A stretch of 64,000 bases of DNA from an uncultured bacterium (GTDB lineage Bacteria; Bacteroidota; Bacteroidia; Bacteroidales; Bacteroidaceae), in contig CAJMQU010000004.1 in NCBI GenBank assembly GCA_905215555.1, positions 62,001 through 126,000 on the forward strand, read 5' to 3'. Shown in pieces: positions 17,646 through 26,528 of the stretch. Both the position numbers and the translations under genes were made by a program. How positions within the stretch are numbered: position 1 is the stretch's first letter; every line of letters starts with the position of its first letter. The notes below the pieces were generated by a model, which saw only the letters and a list, made by a program, of their open reading frames with translations, did no database searches and was not told where the DNA came from.

Positions 17646-18389
17646 ATGAAAACTATAGGTTTAGTGGCCGGTCCGTGTAGTGCGGAAAGTCGTGAACAGA
17701 TGTTGAGAACAGCCAGGGGATTGAAAGAAATAGGTGTAGGCACGTTGCGTGCCGGCCTGTGGAAGCCCCGTTCACGTTGCGGGACATTTGAGGGAGTAGG
17801 CGAGGAAGGACTGGACTGGATGCGTGAAGTACAACAGGAACTAGGACTCCGGGTTATGACCGAAGTAGCGCTTCCCTGCCATGTGGAAGCCGTGCTGAAA
17901 ACCGGTCTTGACATGATATGGATTGGTGCCCGTACAACGGTCAATCCTTTCATGATGCACGAGTTAGCGGAAGCTCTGCGTGGATGCGAACTTCCGGTAT
18001 GGGTGAAGAATCCGGTATGTCCTGATGTCGAATTATGGATTGGTGCGGTAGAACGCCTTCAGCAGGCGGGATTGAAAGATGTGCGTATCATTCATCGCGG
18101 GTTTTGTACGGTAGACAGTTCTCCATACCGTAATGCCCCTCTTTGGGAGCTGACAGAACGTTTTCATACTTATTTTCCGGAATTACCTTTCTATTGTGAT
18201 CCGAGTCATATCGGTGGAAAACGTGAACTATTGGCTGATATTTGCCGGAAAGCTATATCTTTGCATACGGATGGACTCTTTATTGAGTCTCATTGTTGTC
18301 CACAGGAAGCTTTGTCCGATGCAGCCCAGCAGTTGACACCGATGGCATTGGCAGAGTTATTGAATACACTGAATGTCTCAATAGAATAA
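17646..18389 (+). CDS. DAHP synthase-like enzyme (type I-beta/KDO8P synthase superfamily), short form
   Basis: A 247-residue TIM-barrel protein. GLVAGPCSAESREQM, KPRSRCGTFEGVGEEGL, IGARTTVNPF and YCDPSHIGGKREL match the phosphoenolpyruvate- and metal-binding motifs of 3-deoxy-7-phosphoheptulonate synthases of the AroAQ/KDO8P-synthase group, which make DAHP from phosphoenolpyruvate and erythrose 4-phosphate. It lacks the chorismate mutase domain that the housekeeping Bacteroides enzyme carries, and several motif residues differ (WVKNPVCPDVELW in place of the usual LLKRG segment), so it may use another aldose phosphate. Lies 8 bp before ccsBA; a chorismatase-like gene lies upstream at 7725. Confidence 0.78.
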   Translation: MKTIGLVAGPCSAESREQMLRTARGLKEIGVGTLRAGLWKPRSRCGTFEGVGEEGLDWMREVQQELGLRVMTEVALPCHVEAVLKTGLDMIWIGARTTVNPFMMHELAEALRGCELPVWVKNPVCPDVELWIGAVERLQQAGLKDVRIIHRGFCTVDSSPYRNAPLWELTERFHTYFPELPFYCDPSHIGGKRELLADICRKAISLHTDGLFIESHCCPQEALSDAAQQLTPMALAELLNTLNVSIE

Positions 18390-18396
18390 TCTAAGC

Positions 18397-20802
18397 ATGG
18401 AAAAAGTACGCTCCTTTTTAAAAGTATTGTTCACTTCGTGGAAGATTACGCTGATATTGCTGATACACTATATGATATTGCTGGCAGCCGCCACCTTCGT
18501 TGAGAAGTCACAGGGTACGGCAATGGCGAGGGAAGTGATTTATAACAATCCGCTTTTCTATCTGCTACAGTTATTGTTGATTCTTAACTTCTGTGCCATA
18601 GCTTGGCAGGGGCGTCTGTGGAAGCAGCGGAAGTATGGAGTATTGCTCTTGCATATTTCTTTCATTGTGATATTGTTGGGAGCGTTAGTGACCAACATCT
18701 TCGGTTTTGAGGGCATCGTACATATCAGGGAAGGGGAGACTGCATCGTATATGCGTACGATGGAAGACGAGCGCCCGTTGCCTTTCTCTATCCGTCTGGA
18801 TGATTTTAAGCTGGTACGCTATCCCGGTTCCCATAGTCCTTCTTCTTTTGAGAGTTTCCTGACCATCTGCGCGGATGAGAGGGAACGGAGCGAACATATC
18901 TATATGAATAAAGTGATTTATGAACAAGGATACCGCCTCTACCAGTCTTCCTACGATTCGGATGAGCAGGGAACTGTATTAACTGTGAATCATGATAGGA
19001 TGGGTACAACTATAACGTATGCCGGATATTTGTTTCTACTTGTCGGTATGCTGTTGACCCTGGCTGACAGGAAATCCCGTTTTCGCCAATTGGCGAAGCA
19101 ACTGAAGCATGTAGCTCCTATTTTCTTGTTGGTTTTTCTTCCTGCTGTTTCGTTTGCTCAAAAAGCGGATACGGAACTTTTGCTGAAGAATACCATTCCT
19201 GCGGAACAAGCTGAACAATGGGGACGCTTGCAGGTGCAATGTCCTACGGGGCGCATTGAACCACTGGACACTTATACCGATAAATTATTACGTAAAATCT
19301 ATCGGAATAATTCTTTCGAGGGACTTAGTTCCGAACAAGTTATCATCGGATTCCTTATGAATCCGACTTATTGGGGTAACGTTCCTTTCATCCGTCAAAC
19401 AAATAAAGAGTTGCAGCAGGCGTATTCTCTGCCTGAAGGCAAATATCTGCGTTTCCTTGACGTTTTTGACAAGAATGGCAGATATCTGATAGCGGATGCG
19501 GTGGATAAAGCTTATTCTCGTCCTGCTGCTGAGCGTTCGCGAATGGAAAAGGATTTGCTGAAACTGGATGAAAAGGTGAATATATTATATTCTCTCCAAC
19601 AGGGAAAGATGTTTGCGCTGTTCCCACTTCCCGGTGATACGAGTGGCAAGTGGTATTCACCTGGGGATGATTTGAGCATGTTTTCCGGAAGAGACTCCCT
19701 GTTTGTTTCTAAAATCATGCCTTGGTACCTGGGTGAGGCTACTGATGCCTTGCGAACGGGTGACTGGGGGAGTGCTCAGGAAGTTCTTTCCATGATGAAT
19801 GTGTATCAGCAGAAGCAGAGCACAACACCCTTATTAAGTAAAAAGCAAGTGTCGTGGGAACTGTTTTATAACAAGGCGCAACTGTTTTTCTGGTCGGCTA
19901 TGGGATATATGGCTGTGGGGCTGCTGTTACTGGTTGTCGTAGTATGGCAATTATTGAAATCCCAACTTTGGTTCAGGTTCATTATCACTCCATTGATCAT
20001 GCTGGTGGTTTTGATTTTCTTGCTGCATACTTCCGGAATCGGCATTCGTTGGTACATATCGGGACGCGCTCCTTGGGCCAATGCTTACGAGTCAATGATA
20101 TACGTTGCCTGGGCAACCGCTTTGGCAGGACTTTTATTCATTAAACGTTCTTCCATGACGTTGGCTTTGGCGGCCTTCTTTGCAGGTATTATCCTGTTTG
20201 TGGCCAACCTAAACTTCATGGACCCTGAAATCACACCACTGGTTCCGGTTCTGAAGTCCTATTGGCTGATGATACATGTGGCGGTGATTACGGCAAGTTA
20301 CGGATTCTTTGGTATTAGTTTCCTACTCGGACTGCTCACCCTGGCTTTTATGGGTGCAAGTAATCCGTCAAAAGTTGTTTTGCTGCAACCACACATTCGG
20401 GAACTTCGTATCATTAACGAAATGTCTTTGCACATCGGCCTTTATCTGTTAACGGCAGGAATATTCTTGGGAGCAGTCTGGGCCAATGAATCGTGGGGGC
20501 GTTACTGGGGGTGGGACCCGAAAGAAACATGGGCATTAATTACGATGGTGGTTTATGCTTTCATTCTGCATGCCCGTTTTCTGCCTGTTCTTCGTTCGGA
20601 CTACGCTTTCAGTGTGATGTCCGTGTTGGGACTGGCTTCGGTGTTGATGACGTATTTTGGTGTAAACTACTATCTCTCTGGGCTTCATTCTTATGGTGGA
20701 GGCGATACTCCGCCGGGACTGACCGCAATATTCATTACTTATGCCTGTGCTCTTGCATTGATAGTATACGCCGGATATAAACAGCACAGAGATCAGGTTT
20801 AA
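18397..20802 (+). CDS. ccsBA: Cytochrome c assembly protein CcsBA (ResB-CcsA fusion)
   Basis: An 801-residue membrane protein of System II cytochrome c biogenesis. The N-terminal 230 residues carry four hydrophobic helices and a ResB/Ccs1-like soluble part. A large periplasmic domain (about 250-490) follows, and the C-terminal 310 residues are CcsA-like with many helices and the tryptophan-rich haem-handling motif WANESWGRYWGWDPKETW (about 694-711). It exports haem and attaches it to CxxCH motifs. Two proteins with four such motifs are encoded upstream in the same gene run, which explains its place. The signature histidines of CcsA fit with those seen around residues 610-720, but I did not align them. 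Confidence 0.9.
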   Translation: MEKVRSFLKVLFTSWKITLILLIHYMILLAAATFVEKSQGTAMAREVIYNNPLFYLLQLLLILNFCAIAWQGRLWKQRKYGVLLLHISFIVILLGALVTNIFGFEGIVHIREGETASYMRTMEDERPLPFSIRLDDFKLVRYPGSHSPSSFESFLTICADERERSEHIYMNKVIYEQGYRLYQSSYDSDEQGTVLTVNHDRMGTTITYAGYLFLLVGMLLTLADRKSRFRQLAKQLKHVAPIFLLVFLPAVSFAQKADTELLLKNTIPAEQAEQWGRLQVQCPTGRIEPLDTYTDKLLRKIYRNNSFEGLSSEQVIIGFLMNPTYWGNVPFIRQTNKELQQAYSLPEGKYLRFLDVFDKNGRYLIADAVDKAYSRPAAERSRMEKDLLKLDEKVNILYSLQQGKMFALFPLPGDTSGKWYSPGDDLSMFSGRDSLFVSKIMPWYLGEATDALRTGDWGSAQEVLSMMNVYQQKQSTTPLLSKKQVSWELFYNKAQLFFWSAMGYMAVGLLLLVVVVWQLLKSQLWFRFIITPLIMLVVLIFLLHTSGIGIRWYISGRAPWANAYESMIYVAWATALAGLLFIKRSSMTLALAAFFAGIILFVANLNFMDPEITPLVPVLKSYWLMIHVAVITASYGFFGISFLLGLLTLAFMGASNPSKVVLLQPHIRELRIINEMSLHIGLYLLTAGIFLGAVWANESWGRYWGWDPKETWALITMVVYAFILHARFLPVLRSDYAFSVMSVLGLASVLMTYFGVNYYLSGLHSYGGGDTPPGLTAIFITYACALALIVYAGYKQHRDQV

Positions 20803-20832
20803 TGATAATTCTCATAATCCTAACTAGATACT

Positions 20833-20916
20833 CCAACATGGGGTGTTGGTATTGCTAACATCCCCATGTTGGTATTACTAATACCCTCATCTAAGTATTC
20901 TCAACACCCCATGTTG
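20833..20916. repeat. Nested inverted repeats between ccsBA and the GH105 gene
   Basis: CAACATGGGGTGTTG (20834-20848) has an exact 15-nt inverted copy at 20902-20916, and each arm can also fold on itself (CCAACA/TGTTGG). A third arm, CCCCATGTTG, lies at 20862-20871. Between them is a perfect 15-nt palindrome, GGTATTACTAATACC (20871-20885). Alternative hairpins are therefore possible. No T-run follows directly, but GTATCTTTT lies just beyond. It may be a terminator for the redox operon, an mRNA end stabiliser or a regulator site. Confidence 0.55.
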
Positions 20917-20992
20917 ATAAGTGTATCTTTTAAAGATAAAGCGTAAAGTCTTTAATGAAAAGCCTAGTATTTTCTATTTTGAGTTAATAGTT

Positions 20993-21045
20993 CAAGCATT
21001 TGAAACAATCCTTCAAACTGCTACGAGGCAAATTCCCTACATTTG
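20993..21045 (+). promoter_or_regulatory. HTCS-type tandem operator and -7 element before the GH105 gene
   Basis: TTCAAGCATTTGA (20991-21003) is followed 21 bp on by TTCAAACTGC (21012-21021), a tandem half-site pair. The -7 element TACATTTG (21038-21045) begins 45 bp after the first CAAGC and 24 bp after the second CAAAC. There is no TTTG -33 box, as expected for an activated promoter. The same distances are found at 36970-37022. Confidence 0.72.
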
Positions 21046-21078
21046 CTTTAATTATTAATTTGCTAACAATACTATGAA

Positions 21079-22218
21079 ATGAAGACAAACAAACTTTTAT
21101 TTATTCTATTTGCAGCTTTTTTAGGCTGGTATGGTACAATGAACGCCCAAACTTCCAGATTGGAGAAACGCATGAAAGAGGCTGATCCCAAAGTGATAGG
21201 TACACGTATTGTTAATAAGTTTCTCGTAACTCCCCATACTCGTTTTGGTAACCCGCGTGCCGAGAAAGCGCCCAATTATGTCACATATCCGGATGCCTGT
21301 ACCTGGCTGGGAGCTTTGTGGTTCAGCAAGGCAGTGGGAAATGATGAAATGCAGCAACGACTGAAAGAACGTTTTGAACCCTTGTTTACTACCGAAAAGA
21401 ATATGCTTCCCCGCATGGTGCATGTAGATTATAATGTGGTCGGTTCTGTTCCCTTGGAAATATATATGCAGAAGTTGGGCGACCGGAAATACTTTGATCT
21501 GGGGATGAAATATGCCGATACCCAATGGGAAGTACCTGCCGATGCAAAACCGGAACAGAAAGAATATGCCGAACAGGGCTATTCGTGGCAGACGCGTGTG
21601 TGGATTGATGATATGTTTATGATTACCACTATTCAGTCGCAAGCATTCTTGGCCACGGGCGACCGGAAATATATCGACCGTGCTGCTGCTGAAATGGTGA
21701 TGTATCTAGAGAAGATACAACGTCCGAACGGTCTTTTCTATCATGCTCCTACAGCACCGTTCTTTTGGGCGCGAGGCAATGGCTGGATGGCTGCGGGAAT
21801 GTCTCGTCTACTTTCCGTACTGCCGGAAGATAATCCTAATCGTCCGGTCATAATGAAAGCTTATAAAAAAATGATGGTTACTTTGCTGGAAAATCAGAAT
21901 ACCGATGGTATGTGGCATCAATTGATTGACGAACCGGCATCTTATAAAGAAACTTCCGGTACAGCTATGTTTACGTATGCCATGCTGGTGGGAGTGAAAC
22001 GCGGTTGGTTGGATAAGAAAACATATGCTCCTGCTGCAATGAAAGGCTGGTTGGCACTGGTTTCTTATATCAATGCCGATGACGAAGTGACGAATGTCTG
22101 TGAAGGAACCAATATAAAAAATGACAAAAACCATTACATGAACCGTAAGCAGATTACAGGCGATCTGCACGCTCATGCACCATTGTTGTGGTGTGCCACG
22201 GAACTACTCACAGAGTAA
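21079..22218 (+). CDS. GH105 unsaturated rhamnogalacturonyl/glucuronyl hydrolase
   Basis: A 379-residue exported enzyme with a signal peptide ending near MNAQ. The (alpha/alpha)6 barrel motifs of GH105 (YteR/YesR type) are clear: WQTRVWIDDMFMITTIQSQA with the general acid/base candidate Asp177, FFWARGNGWMAAGMSRLL, and KETSGTAMFTYAMLVGVKRGWL. GH105 enzymes hydrate the double bond of 4-deoxy-delta-4,5-uronic acid residues left by lyases and release them. It stands alone between the redox operon and HTCS 2, with its own motif-containing promoter and a hairpin directly after it. Confidence 0.92.
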   Translation: MKTNKLLFILFAAFLGWYGTMNAQTSRLEKRMKEADPKVIGTRIVNKFLVTPHTRFGNPRAEKAPNYVTYPDACTWLGALWFSKAVGNDEMQQRLKERFEPLFTTEKNMLPRMVHVDYNVVGSVPLEIYMQKLGDRKYFDLGMKYADTQWEVPADAKPEQKEYAEQGYSWQTRVWIDDMFMITTIQSQAFLATGDRKYIDRAAAEMVMYLEKIQRPNGLFYHAPTAPFFWARGNGWMAAGMSRLLSVLPEDNPNRPVIMKAYKKMMVTLLENQNTDGMWHQLIDEPASYKETSGTAMFTYAMLVGVKRGWLDKKTYAPAAMKGWLALVSYINADDEVTNVCEGTNIKNDKNHYMNRKQITGDLHAHAPLLWCATELLTE

Positions 22219-22231
22219 GCCTATAGAAGAT

Positions 22232-22276
22232 GATACCCCATTTTTTTTGCAAAAAATAAAAAATGGGGTATCTTTG
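22232..22276 (+). promoter_or_regulatory. Terminator-like hairpin overlapping the HTCS 2 promoter
   Basis: A perfect 15-bp inverted repeat, GATACCCCATTTTTT (22232-22246) and AAAAAATGGGGTATC (22258-22272), follows the GH105 stop. The -7 element TATCTTTG (22269-22276) begins in its right arm, and a TTTG (22246-22249) at the start of the loop lies 19 bp before it, the proper -33 distance. The element can therefore end GH105 transcription and start HTCS 2 transcription; melting of the hairpin by passing polymerase might affect the promoter. Confidence 0.7.
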
Positions 22277-22313
22277 CTTTGAGGATAATACAATGAAAAC
22301 ACTGTTTTGACCT

Positions 22314-25300
22314 ATGAGAAAATATATTCTTTTGCTAATTACTCTATTAGCTACTTTAAAGGTTTCAGCGCAGAACAATGAGAACTTCTATTTTTCGAAT
22401 TTGAATTTGAAAGATGGCTTGTCTCAGATTTCTGTACTGAAAATATTCCAGGATACTAAAGGTTTTATATGGTTTGGTACGCGCAATGGACTGAACCGTT
22501 ATGACGGAAGCGAATTCGTGATATATAAGCACGATCCGAAAGATTCTTTGTCATTGAGTGATAACCACATTTGGGCTTTAGCCGAAGATAATGACCGGAA
22601 TTTGTGGGTTGGCACAGCGCGCGGCTTAAATAAACTCGACTTAAAGACCAACCGTATCACCCCTTTTGTCGATGAGCGTTACGGGGCTTTTGCCAAAAGT
22701 GAAGTACGCAGTCTGAATGTAGACTCCCGTAACCGCCTCTGGGTAGGGACGACCAAAGGGTTGTACCTGTACATTCCGGCAATGGACGTCTTTCAGCGTA
22801 TTGACTTGAACGGGAAGATTAAAGATGAGTTTATTTCTGTGATTTATGAAACCAAGCATCATCAGATTTTAATAGGAACTTCCACGAAAGGACTGTTTGT
22901 CTGCGACATGAATATGAAAGTGCAGAGACAACTTACCACCCGGACTCCAGGACTTCGTCTGCTTGGCAATAGCATTTCTACCATTTACGAGGACTCTAAC
23001 GGAACCTTATGGGCGGGAAGCGGACTCAGTGGCTTATATCGTATCAATTTTGAGAAAGAGGAAATTGTGGCTTATCACAAGGGAAACAGCATTTTGTCGA
23101 GTAACAGTGTCCGGGCTATATCGGAGTTGCACGGAATGTTGCTGGTCGGCACGTTTGACGGGTTATATACAATAGACCTTTCCACTCACTCTTTTTGGAA
23201 GCATACGGATGCTTCGCTTGAAAAGGGGAACTTGAGTCATTTTTCTGTTTATTCTTTATTTGTTGACAGAAGCCAGACGGTATGGGTAGGTATGTATTCA
23301 GGTGGAGTAAGTTATTCCAGCCGGTTCAATAACCGCTTTGATTTCCATGACCCAGCCACAATATTTGATGCTTTGTTTGGTATATATGGGTGTATGATTG
23401 CTTCTCCCGGTGGTTGTCTGTATATGGCAACAGAAGGCAGGGGACTGCTCGATTATAATCTGATGAATAGGCAATATGCTTATTATCCGATAGACAATGC
23501 CTCTAAATTACAATATAGTCAGAATATCATAAAAGGACTTTTGCTGGAAGATGATGTCTTGTGGTGTGGAACGAATAAAGGAGCCATTTATCACTTCAAT
23601 ACCCGTACCAAGAAATACACACTGTATTATCAGCTTCCGAGGGATATGTCCATTTATTCCATGCTGCGTGACAAGGATAACAGTTTGTGGATTGTTTCTT
23701 CCGATTCAGGCATGGGCATCATGCGTTTGTCGGACAAGAAAGAGATGCAAACTCATTTTCCAATCAATGGCGGAAAGGATAGTTGCCAGTTTGCCAGTTC
23801 GCGCTGTATCCTGAAGTTGCGGGACGGAGTGGTGTTGATTGGCAGCCGCAACGATGGCTTGATAAAATATGATTTGAACAAGGAAGAAGTGGTTTATTAT
23901 GATACGGATGAGAAAGAACCTAACCGGTTGCTTAACAATTATGTGACCAGTATCGTGCGTGATAGCTCTGGCCGTATCTGGATTGGTACATTTGGTGGTG
24001 GCATAGCTCTGTATGATGAAGACAAAGGCATCTTAAAGACTGTAACTAAGGAGCAAGGACTGATAGAGAATGATATTTGTACCATTGTGGAGGATAATGA
24101 AAACAACCTGTGGATTAGTGCAAGTAACGGTATCTCCAAATATAATCTTAAGACGGAAGAATTTACCAATTATAATTCTCTTAATGGTATTGGAGTCTAT
24201 GAGTTTACTCCTCATAGCGGTTTGCTGTTGCCGAATGGTGAAATCTGCTTTAGCGGGAATAATGGTTTTGTGACTTTCAATCCGCAAGAATTGGAACTTA
24301 ACTCTTATGTGCCGCCGGTAGTGTTCACGAAATTAGTTGTGAACAATCGGGTGATTGAACCGGAAGATGATACGCGGATTTTGAATACCGTGTTGGATGA
24401 CATGGAAGAGATAGAACTGGCCTATAATCAGAATAATATTTCTATAGGTTATTGCGCCTTGAATTTTGTGTTTGCCCGGCAAAATCAGTATGCTACTTTT
24501 TTGAAAGGATATGATAAGGACTGGAACTATATTGGCAATCGTCGGGAGGCTTACTATACGAATCTGAGTCCGGGAACATATGTGTTTGAAGTGAAAGCCT
24601 CGAATAATGACGGAGTCTGGAGTCAGCAGACGCGCAAAATACGTATTACCGTGCATCCGCCTTTGTGGAAAACTTGGTATGCATATTTGTTTTATGCCGT
24701 AGCTTTCGTATTCATAATGACGCTTATCATGTATTATATCTCGAAGAAGCAGAAGTTGGAACGTGAATTGCAGTTCAAGCAGAAAGAGAAATTGCAGCTG
24801 GAAGAGTTCCATCGGGCAAAAATACGTATGTTTACCAATTTCTCGCATGAACTTCGTACTCCACTTACACTAATTATTGCGCCTTTACAGGAGTTGGTGG
24901 CTATGCCGGAGTTCTCTTCCAGTGTGAGGAATAAGTTGAGCCTGATATTCAGTAATGCCCAGCGATTGTTGCTGCTTGTGAATCAATTGATGGATTTACG
25001 TAAGAATCAGGAGGGTAAACTGAAACTGAACATCACTAAAACAGATATGAATCCGTTCATGCAAGAGATTTACTATGCTTTCAATCATCTGGCGACAAGG
25101 AAATCAATTGATTTTACTTTTGAGAAGAAAGAAGAAAGGATGTCGGCATGGTTTGATAAATCTATCATTGAGAAAGTTATTTTCAATTTACTGTCCAATG
25201 CAATGAAGTTTACTCCGGCTAATGGTAAAGTGGTGTTCTCCTTATCCAAATGTACTTTTGCAGATTTGTCTTCGGAACAACAGACTGAATTGAAAACGTT

Positions 25301-26420
25301 GCCTGCTGATACCGAGTTTGCATGTTTTTCTGTGGCAGACTCTGGTAAGGGAATTTCCGATGATGAGGTAAAGAATATCTTCGCTCCTTTCTATCAAGGG
25401 GAGGATAGTAATAAAGAGAATGTCGGTACAGGTATTGGATTGAGTTTGACGCGTTCCATCGTACATCTGCACGGAGGGACTATTGTTGTATCTCATAATC
25501 AGCCTACCGGTACGATTTTCAAAGTGTATATTCCTATCAGCAGCAATGCATATGATGCAAGACTGTTGATGGAGGAAGAAGATGGACAGGTGGTGGAAGA
25601 TGTGATTCCATCCGCTCAGGAAATGCATTTTGATATTGAAAAGAAATGGACGGTACTTCTGGCGGAAGATAATGATGAAGTGAGGGCATACGTCAAAGAG
25701 TGTCTTGAACCTTATTTCTATGTGTTGGATGTAGATAATGGTAAAGATGCTCTTGATTTAGCTTTGGAGAAATATCCGGATCTGATATTGAGTGACATCA
25801 TGATGCCTCAGATGGATGGATTGGAACTGTGTTCACGCGTGAAGCAGGATTTGCAGTTGGGGCATATTCCGGTGGTGTTGATGACTGCCAAGTCTATGGT
25901 GGTACATATTAAGGAGGGTTTTTCGGTAGGCGCCGATGATTATATCGTGAAGCCTTTCAGTATGGATGTGCTGATTTGCCGTATCAACAGTCTGTTGGAG
26001 TCTCGTGAGAAATTAAAGAAACTGTACGGGAAGAAATTCTCACCGGAAGCGATGGGTATTGAGATTGTTTCCGGTGATGATCGTTTCACTCAGAATTTCT
26101 TTGAAGTTATCAAAAAGAATATCTCGAATCCGGAGTTGGGGGTAGATTTGTTGAGTCAGGAGTTAGGCTTGAGTCGTGCCAATCTGTATCGGAAACTGAA
26201 AGCGGTGACTGAGTTGTCACCGACTGAGTTGATACGTAACAAACGTCTGGAAATAGCCGCTAAACTTTTGTTGGAATCCAGCTACACTGTTTCGGAAATA
26301 TCCGTTTATACAGGCTTCAACAGCCATGCTTATTTTACCAATTGTTTCAAGTCGTTTTATGGTTATTCGCCTTCGGAGTGGGTACAAAGGCATAATGAGA
26401 AAATAGAGAACTCTAAATAG
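22314..26420 (+). CDS. Hybrid two-component system sensor/regulator (HTCS 2)
   Basis: A 1368-residue paralogue of the protein at 1390, with the same order: signal peptide (about 1-20), Reg_prop propellers (GFIWFGTRNGLNRYDGS and others, about 30-690), Y_Y_Y domain, one membrane helix (about 787-807), HisKA with His845 (NFSHELRTPL), HATPase_c, a receiver domain with Asp1161 (LSDIMMP), and an AraC-type HTH at the C terminus (LSRANLYRKLKAVTELSP). The two cytoplasmic halves are more alike than the sensor halves. Placed directly before the lyase/hydrolase operon, it is the first candidate for the regulator that reads the CAAGCnTTTGAGACAAT sites. Ligand is probably a uronic-acid oligosaccharide from the local substrate. 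Confidence 0.96.
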   Translation: MRKYILLLITLLATLKVSAQNNENFYFSNLNLKDGLSQISVLKIFQDTKGFIWFGTRNGLNRYDGSEFVIYKHDPKDSLSLSDNHIWALAEDNDRNLWVGTARGLNKLDLKTNRITPFVDERYGAFAKSEVRSLNVDSRNRLWVGTTKGLYLYIPAMDVFQRIDLNGKIKDEFISVIYETKHHQILIGTSTKGLFVCDMNMKVQRQLTTRTPGLRLLGNSISTIYEDSNGTLWAGSGLSGLYRINFEKEEIVAYHKGNSILSSNSVRAISELHGMLLVGTFDGLYTIDLSTHSFWKHTDASLEKGNLSHFSVYSLFVDRSQTVWVGMYSGGVSYSSRFNNRFDFHDPATIFDALFGIYGCMIASPGGCLYMATEGRGLLDYNLMNRQYAYYPIDNASKLQYSQNIIKGLLLEDDVLWCGTNKGAIYHFNTRTKKYTLYYQLPRDMSIYSMLRDKDNSLWIVSSDSGMGIMRLSDKKEMQTHFPINGGKDSCQFASSRCILKLRDGVVLIGSRNDGLIKYDLNKEEVVYYDTDEKEPNRLLNNYVTSIVRDSSGRIWIGTFGGGIALYDEDKGILKTVTKEQGLIENDICTIVEDNENNLWISASNGISKYNLKTEEFTNYNSLNGIGVYEFTPHSGLLLPNGEICFSGNNGFVTFNPQELELNSYVPPVVFTKLVVNNRVIEPEDDTRILNTVLDDMEEIELAYNQNNISIGYCALNFVFARQNQYATFLKGYDKDWNYIGNRREAYYTNLSPGTYVFEVKASNNDGVWSQQTRKIRITVHPPLWKTWYAYLFYAVAFVFIMTLIMYYISKKQKLERELQFKQKEKLQLEEFHRAKIRMFTNFSHELRTPLTLIIAPLQELVAMPEFSSSVRNKLSLIFSNAQRLLLLVNQLMDLRKNQEGKLKLNITKTDMNPFMQEIYYAFNHLATRKSIDFTFEKKEERMSAWFDKSIIEKVIFNLLSNAMKFTPANGKVVFSLSKCTFADLSSEQQTELKTLPADTEFACFSVADSGKGISDDEVKNIFAPFYQGEDSNKENVGTGIGLSLTRSIVHLHGGTIVVSHNQPTGTIFKVYIPISSNAYDARLLMEEEDGQVVEDVIPSAQEMHFDIEKKWTVLLAEDNDEVRAYVKECLEPYFYVLDVDNGKDALDLALEKYPDLILSDIMMPQMDGLELCSRVKQDLQLGHIPVVLMTAKSMVVHIKEGFSVGADDYIVKPFSMDVLICRINSLLESREKLKKLYGKKFSPEAMGIEIVSGDDRFTQNFFEVIKKNISNPELGVDLLSQELGLSRANLYRKLKAVTELSPTELIRNKRLEIAAKLLLESSYTVSEISVYTGFNSHAYFTNCFKSFYGYSPSEWVQRHNEKIENSK

Positions 26421-26453
26421 TATCAGTTTTATGCCTTGTTTGAAATAGAATTT

Positions 26454-26506
26454 CAAATGAATAAGACAATATTGAAAGTTGCGCTGGGATAAATCGTCTA
26501 TCTTAG
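26454..26506 (+). promoter_or_regulatory. Weak HTCS-type site and -7-like element before the six-gene operon
   Basis: TTCAAATGAATAAGACAAT (from 26452) matches the local motif at 11 of 16 positions counted from the C at 26454, including AGACAAT. It lies exactly 45 bp before TATCTTAG (26499-26506), a one-mismatch -7 element. The ATG follows at 26529. Confidence 0.4.
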
Positions 26507-26518
26507 CGCAATCTTTTT
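26479..26518 (+). terminator. Hairpin with T-run between HTCS 2 and the GH105-propeller gene
   Basis: TTGCGCT (26479-26485) pairs with AGCGCAA (26505-26511), with an inner GATA/TATC pair, followed by TCTTTTT. It looks like an intrinsic terminator for HTCS 2. The -7-like TATCTTAG lies in its right arm, the same arrangement as at 22232-22276. Confidence 0.6.
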
Positions 26519-26528
26519 ATAGATTGAT

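Noticed and set aside
5918..20802. Run of haem proteins read as a nitrite reductase (Nrf) locus
   Set aside because: No pentahaem NrfA or NrfH-like tetrahaem protein is encoded; only two motifs per protein are seen.
20833..20916. Repeats read as a CRISPR array
   Set aside because: Only inverted copies with unequal spacing are present; there are no regular spacers and no cas genes.
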